In this document: one piece after another, positions 18,776 to 22,016 of the stretch
Numbering within the stretch: position 1 is the first letter of the stretch
How the letters are laid out: every line of letters begins with the position of its first letter
NCBI GenBank assembly: GCA_003427395.1
Contig: BFEA01000143.1
Span: 1,723,787 to 1,745,802 of the forward strand
Reading direction: 5' to 3'
DNA length: 22,016 nt
Origin: Chara braunii
Lineage: Eukaryota; Streptophyta; Charophyceae; Charales; Characeae
Notes under the pieces: model-generated
What the model was told of the DNA's origin: nothing
The model's input: only the letters and a program-made list of their open reading frames with translations
Database searches by the model: none
Translations under genes and position numbers: made by a program

Positions 18776-20840
18776 AGTTCAGGTTTGCGGTTGTGAACCC
18801 GAGGTCTTGTTCCATCCTCTCCTGGTCCTCCATCATTTTGACTCAGTCCGAACCTCAATGAGCCGTCTGAAAATCTGACGTCTAGGTGTCAGGTGTCGCT
18901 GTCACCTTCCTAGTTGAGACTGAACCCAATAGCTTCAGCCTGAGATGCTTGGGGGGCAGTGTGAACAAGCTGTATGCCGTGACCAGTGTGCTGCTCAAGG
19001 CATCCCTCTCCACTGCCATCTCCCCACCTAACAAGCCATATGGCATGGATTCCACAGCCAGCCATGGAGCCCGGCGCAGAACCCCTTTGAGAACAGGTCT
19101 CCTCCAGTTTCAGCAATAAGGACCGCAGGTCTGCCACCTGAAATTCATTCTCTCGGTCCTTCCATATCTCCGCACCCTCCTTTTCGGACACGAAAATCTG
19201 AAGCTCTGCTGGCACACTGTTTGAGATGGGCTCTCGCAAAGTGTTCTGTGTGCAGTCTTGGTCTGGCACTGAGATCAACGAATTGGATCTGTAGTAGGCG
19301 ATTTCCCAAGTCTCAAAGGTGTTGTTCCAGAAAAATGGGATTATCGTTCGTCGCCTAAGACTGTTGTGTGCATCAAATCTGGCCGTTGCTTCTACTTCCT
19401 TGTATACGCCCCCTGCTATGTCCATGAGAGTTATACAATCTTCATCCGACTCCCTGTTGTGGTCCCTTTGTGCATTTACCTGTGCTTCCAAAATTGCAGC
19501 TTATCTTCTTAGCTCATCTACTGACTCTCCGTCTGTTGTCGTGGAAGCTGTGGAGATTGTGTCATGGTCATGCTCTCTTGTGGAACCGTGTTCCTCATCG
19601 CTCATGTTCCTCTTGGCTCTCATTTCTGCTTGCTGTTCAGCATAGGATTGTTCATAACTCCATGTGTCCACTCTGATTTTGTTCTTCTCCACTCTTGTCT
19701 CCATATTGTATTGTGCTGTGTAAAATTCATTATCTCTGTTTCCCGAGGATCTCGAATTTGTTCTCCATACTGATGGTGTCCTCCATTTTGGTTGCAGAGC
19801 TGAGGTTGAGGACGTGTTTGTGACGTGTGAGTCTCACCTCTAGTTCGACTGCTCAAAGTCCTCATCAGCGTCCTCGTCATCTGGTCCCTGGTTGATCTGT
19901 TCTCTTTCTGTCCTTACTTGAGTCCGAGTTTTGTTTATTGTCAGGACTGGTTGGCTGCATCAGTTGGTGTGAGTTGTCCACTTCCTCATCATTCCCTGCC
20001 CGTTGGGAGGTGTCCTCCTCCATCTTTGTTGGATGAACTCTCTTGGCATGTGCACTGTCCCTTCCTGGGTGTCGTTTCCCTACCTACTGTGCCTGCTGTC
20101 CTTTGTGCCCATGTCAGCCGACAGTTCGTTGGCGAGCTCAACTGATCTTTGCCCCTCCTTAATTGAGGAAACCAAAGTCGATTTGTTTTTTGCGTTGTCT
20201 GTTTTTCTTTTTAGTGGCCTGTCTATTTGCATGTTGTCCTTGTCCTTTGTGTGACCTTTTGTCGGTCAATTCCAGTACAACAAATTAGGGTAGGTTTTAA
20301 GCAAAACACACGAACCGAGGGCGGAGCTTGAAGTTTCATATCATGACTAAATCCTAATTTCAAGATAAGTATGGAGCTGAGCAGGTGGAGTCCTGTTCTT
20401 TTTTTTGGAGAATTTTTGGCTCATTGATACTCCAAGTAGGCCCTTTCTGCATTTTGGCTGATTGTGTGCAGCTCGTTTCATTGTTTCCAGTCTTGCTGCT
20501 CTAGGAGGCCTGTGGTTTTGTTCCATTCTCTTAGCCCCTGCTGTTGTCGTAGGGCAGGTAGATGTCCGGTTTTAGCTCGGGTTCCCCCTGAAGTATCCAC
20601 ATCCATTTGGGGCTCTCCAGGCTGTCATCAAAGACCCAGCCCCTGTACTGTGCATCATTAATGTACCAAGCCCCTGGTTTTGTATCATGCTCGACCAAGA
20701 TTGATTGTTTGAGTGTGGTTTTCCTCCCCATTTCCCCAGCGAGCGGCCACTGTATTTCTAAATGCCCTTGTTTCTGCATTTGAAGCAGAAGGGGTCTGTT
20801 TTCGTGGAAATGGACACATTTAATTGTCTAAGTGGATGTC
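18776..20840 (-). pseudogene. Older LINE ORF1 (from zinc knuckle to end), minus strand
   Basis: The segment begins on the minus strand with VSISTKTDPFCFKCRNKG (about 20818-20765), matching ITVSSKSNPLCFKCRKRG of the inner copy. A one-base frameshift inside the knuckle is followed by HLEIQWPL. The Trp/Tyr-rich block WYINDAQYRGWVF and DIYLPYD (about 20670-20545) is well conserved. The region beyond is acidic and Gln/Glu-rich, broken by many stops; a longer open piece (19491-18910) corresponds in position to the end of ORF1. The N-terminal 240 residues or so present in the inner copy are absent: C-rich sequence abuts the knuckle region directly. Confidence 0.75.
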
Positions 20841-21250
20841 GAGGGCGAGAAGGGGGTTTAACAAGAATTTTGGTTGGTTGTAGGATTGGGGGGCTGGGAT
20901 TTGACTGTTAAGAAAATGTGGTCGGGGGGTTGTGAGGGGGGGGGGAGTGCGAGCAGGAGAGTATCTAGTATCATGGCGTAGAGGTGTGGGAAGGTGTGGA
21001 GTAGGTGTCACTGTGAGTGGTGGGCGGTGAGACTGGGGGGTGAGGGTCCGTCGGTGGGCGTGTGGACGGATGGTAGGAGGAGGGAGGTGCGAGAGGGAGA
21101 AGGGGGACAGTGTGTTGTGATAATGTGGGAAGGGGTGGGGGTGAGGGGAGAGTTGAAAGGTGATTGGTTGTCGCTGGGTTGCGAAGGAGGGGGTCGGCTG
21201 GTGTGGAGGTGAGGATGGTAGGTGGGAGTGGGAGGAGGGACAAGGCATAA
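20841..21250. repeat. G-rich tract (C-rich on the minus strand) upstream of older ORF1
   Basis: The plus strand is almost free of C and rich in GGGG, GTGG and GGAGG words; on the minus strand, the sense strand of the older LINE, it is C-rich. Its composition resembles the leader of the inner LINE. Pro/Ser-rich minus-strand frames and Gly-rich plus-strand frames are compositional. Confidence 0.8.
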
Positions 21251-21993
21251 TGATGGGGGAGTTGTGGCGAGGAGGTAGTGAATGGAGGGCAACCTTTGAG
21301 CGACCTGGACTTGGTTTGGACTGTGTTCGTTGGTAGGATCACCATACTCTTCATACAAATCCTGCCTTAGGCGAAACGATTTAGACGATTCTGGACTATC
21401 TCCCCGCTACGGTCAATTTGTGCTGATGGTATTATGTCTGGTCCTTGCCTCTATTCATGTGAGTTATGTTCCCCTCTTATCCGTTTGTGCCTAGAGATAG
21501 TCTATGCTGAAAAACTGCTTCGAAATGGATGCTACAGTGAAGTGTGTGTTGCTCTTCACATCATTCCTCGTGATACCTACCGCTTGATTACTAAAAATGG
21601 AATAGCAATAACCTTTTCTCGCCTTACTCTGCATTCTCTCTATTGGGAAAAGTACGCAGATCCTAGCAATGCTACTCACTAAGGACCACTCCTTAGCGTC
21701 GATTGCTGGTCCATGCATATGCGCTGTTGATCCCCTGTCATCTTCTCGATTTGTCGCCAGCGTGAGAGATAAGGAGCAATCTTACCTCGCGTCTTCGTTG
21801 TGTCCTGGTTTGGCGTTCTCCAGACGCACTTAAACTCCACTTGAGAAGTCTTCCTCCACTTTCCTCTCTCGTACGTTCCTCTCCCTCGTTCCTCTCGCTT
21901 GCTTTCCCTTTCCTTGCTTGGAAGGCATCTGCCACAAGTCCTATTCCTCATGAAATGTCCATTTTGAAAACTGCCCCAAACAGGGTTGCATGC
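21251..21993. other. Unassigned flank
   Basis: Mixed-composition DNA. An open plus-strand stretch (21434-21682, 82 codons) and a minus-strand stretch (21951-21679) followed within the frame by GAG-GTAAGA (a possible 5' splice site, about 21790) are both unrecognised. If the older LINE has a leader as long as that of the inner copy, much of this belongs to it. Nothing firm can be assigned. Confidence 0.35.
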
Positions 21994-22016
21994 CTCTCTC
22001 TCTCTCTCTCTCTCTC
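21994..22016. repeat. (CT)n microsatellite at the window end
   Basis: CT units run to the last base of the window. The edge may be a contig break caused by the repeat. Confidence 0.9.

Noticed and set aside
20820-21354. Pro/Ser-rich minus-strand ORFs
   Set aside because: Overlapping frames are all open because the tract is C-rich; no start context or domain.

Overview
This is eukaryotic nuclear DNA dominated by retrotransposons. It has AG/GT splice sites, long non-LTR (LINE) retroelements, dinucleotide and trinucleotide microsatellites, poly(A) tails and single-base N calls. The lineage cannot be fixed from the window. A green alga or streptophyte is a guess from the general look of the LINEs and the repeat load.

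The central result is a nested insertion. A plus-strand LINE of about 12.35 kb (3552-15899) is flanked by a perfect 16-bp target site duplication, AGAGAGATTTCCCTAT, at 3536-3551 and 15900-15915, and ends in a poly(A) tail (15858-15898). It has a 2.8-kb leader, most of it extremely C-rich and ending in an uninterrupted run of 50 C. ORF1 is unusually long, about 820 codons once breaks are ignored, with a CCHC-like knuckle. ORF2 runs from 8876 to 13304 and carries an APE-type endonuclease, a reverse transcriptase and a C-terminal CCHC finger. A 2.55-kb 3' UTR follows, with tandem repeats, a GAA tract and a hairpin cluster. The copy is dead: it has nine in-frame stops, several frameshifts and FAND in place of the catalytic F/YADD.

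The element landed inside the RT of an older, minus-strand LINE of the same superfamily, just after the YR(P)IS motif. Reading from the right, the older copy runs: C-rich flank (21250-20841), ORF1 from its zinc knuckle (20840-18776), endonuclease (18775-17985), linker and RT start (17984-17246). A separate insertion of about 1.2 kb follows (17245-16022), then an RT fragment (16021-15900). The 12.35-kb element comes next, and the rest of RT and the ORF2 tail lie at 3551-1640. A plus-oriented fragment of another ORF2 tail (about 1340-1580) abuts its 3' end across a 17-bp tandem repeat.

The left end holds a likely host exon (119-361: one membrane segment, then a helical region, phase 0/0). The first 72 bases are an artefact. 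A perfect Nextera/Tn5 mate-pair junction (35-72) is preceded by 34 bases copied from 2377-2410, so a circularised fragment of 2338 bp (73-2410) was read through its junction and left in the contig. The right end stops inside a (CT)n microsatellite. No tRNA, rRNA, CRISPR or recognisable complete host gene was seen.
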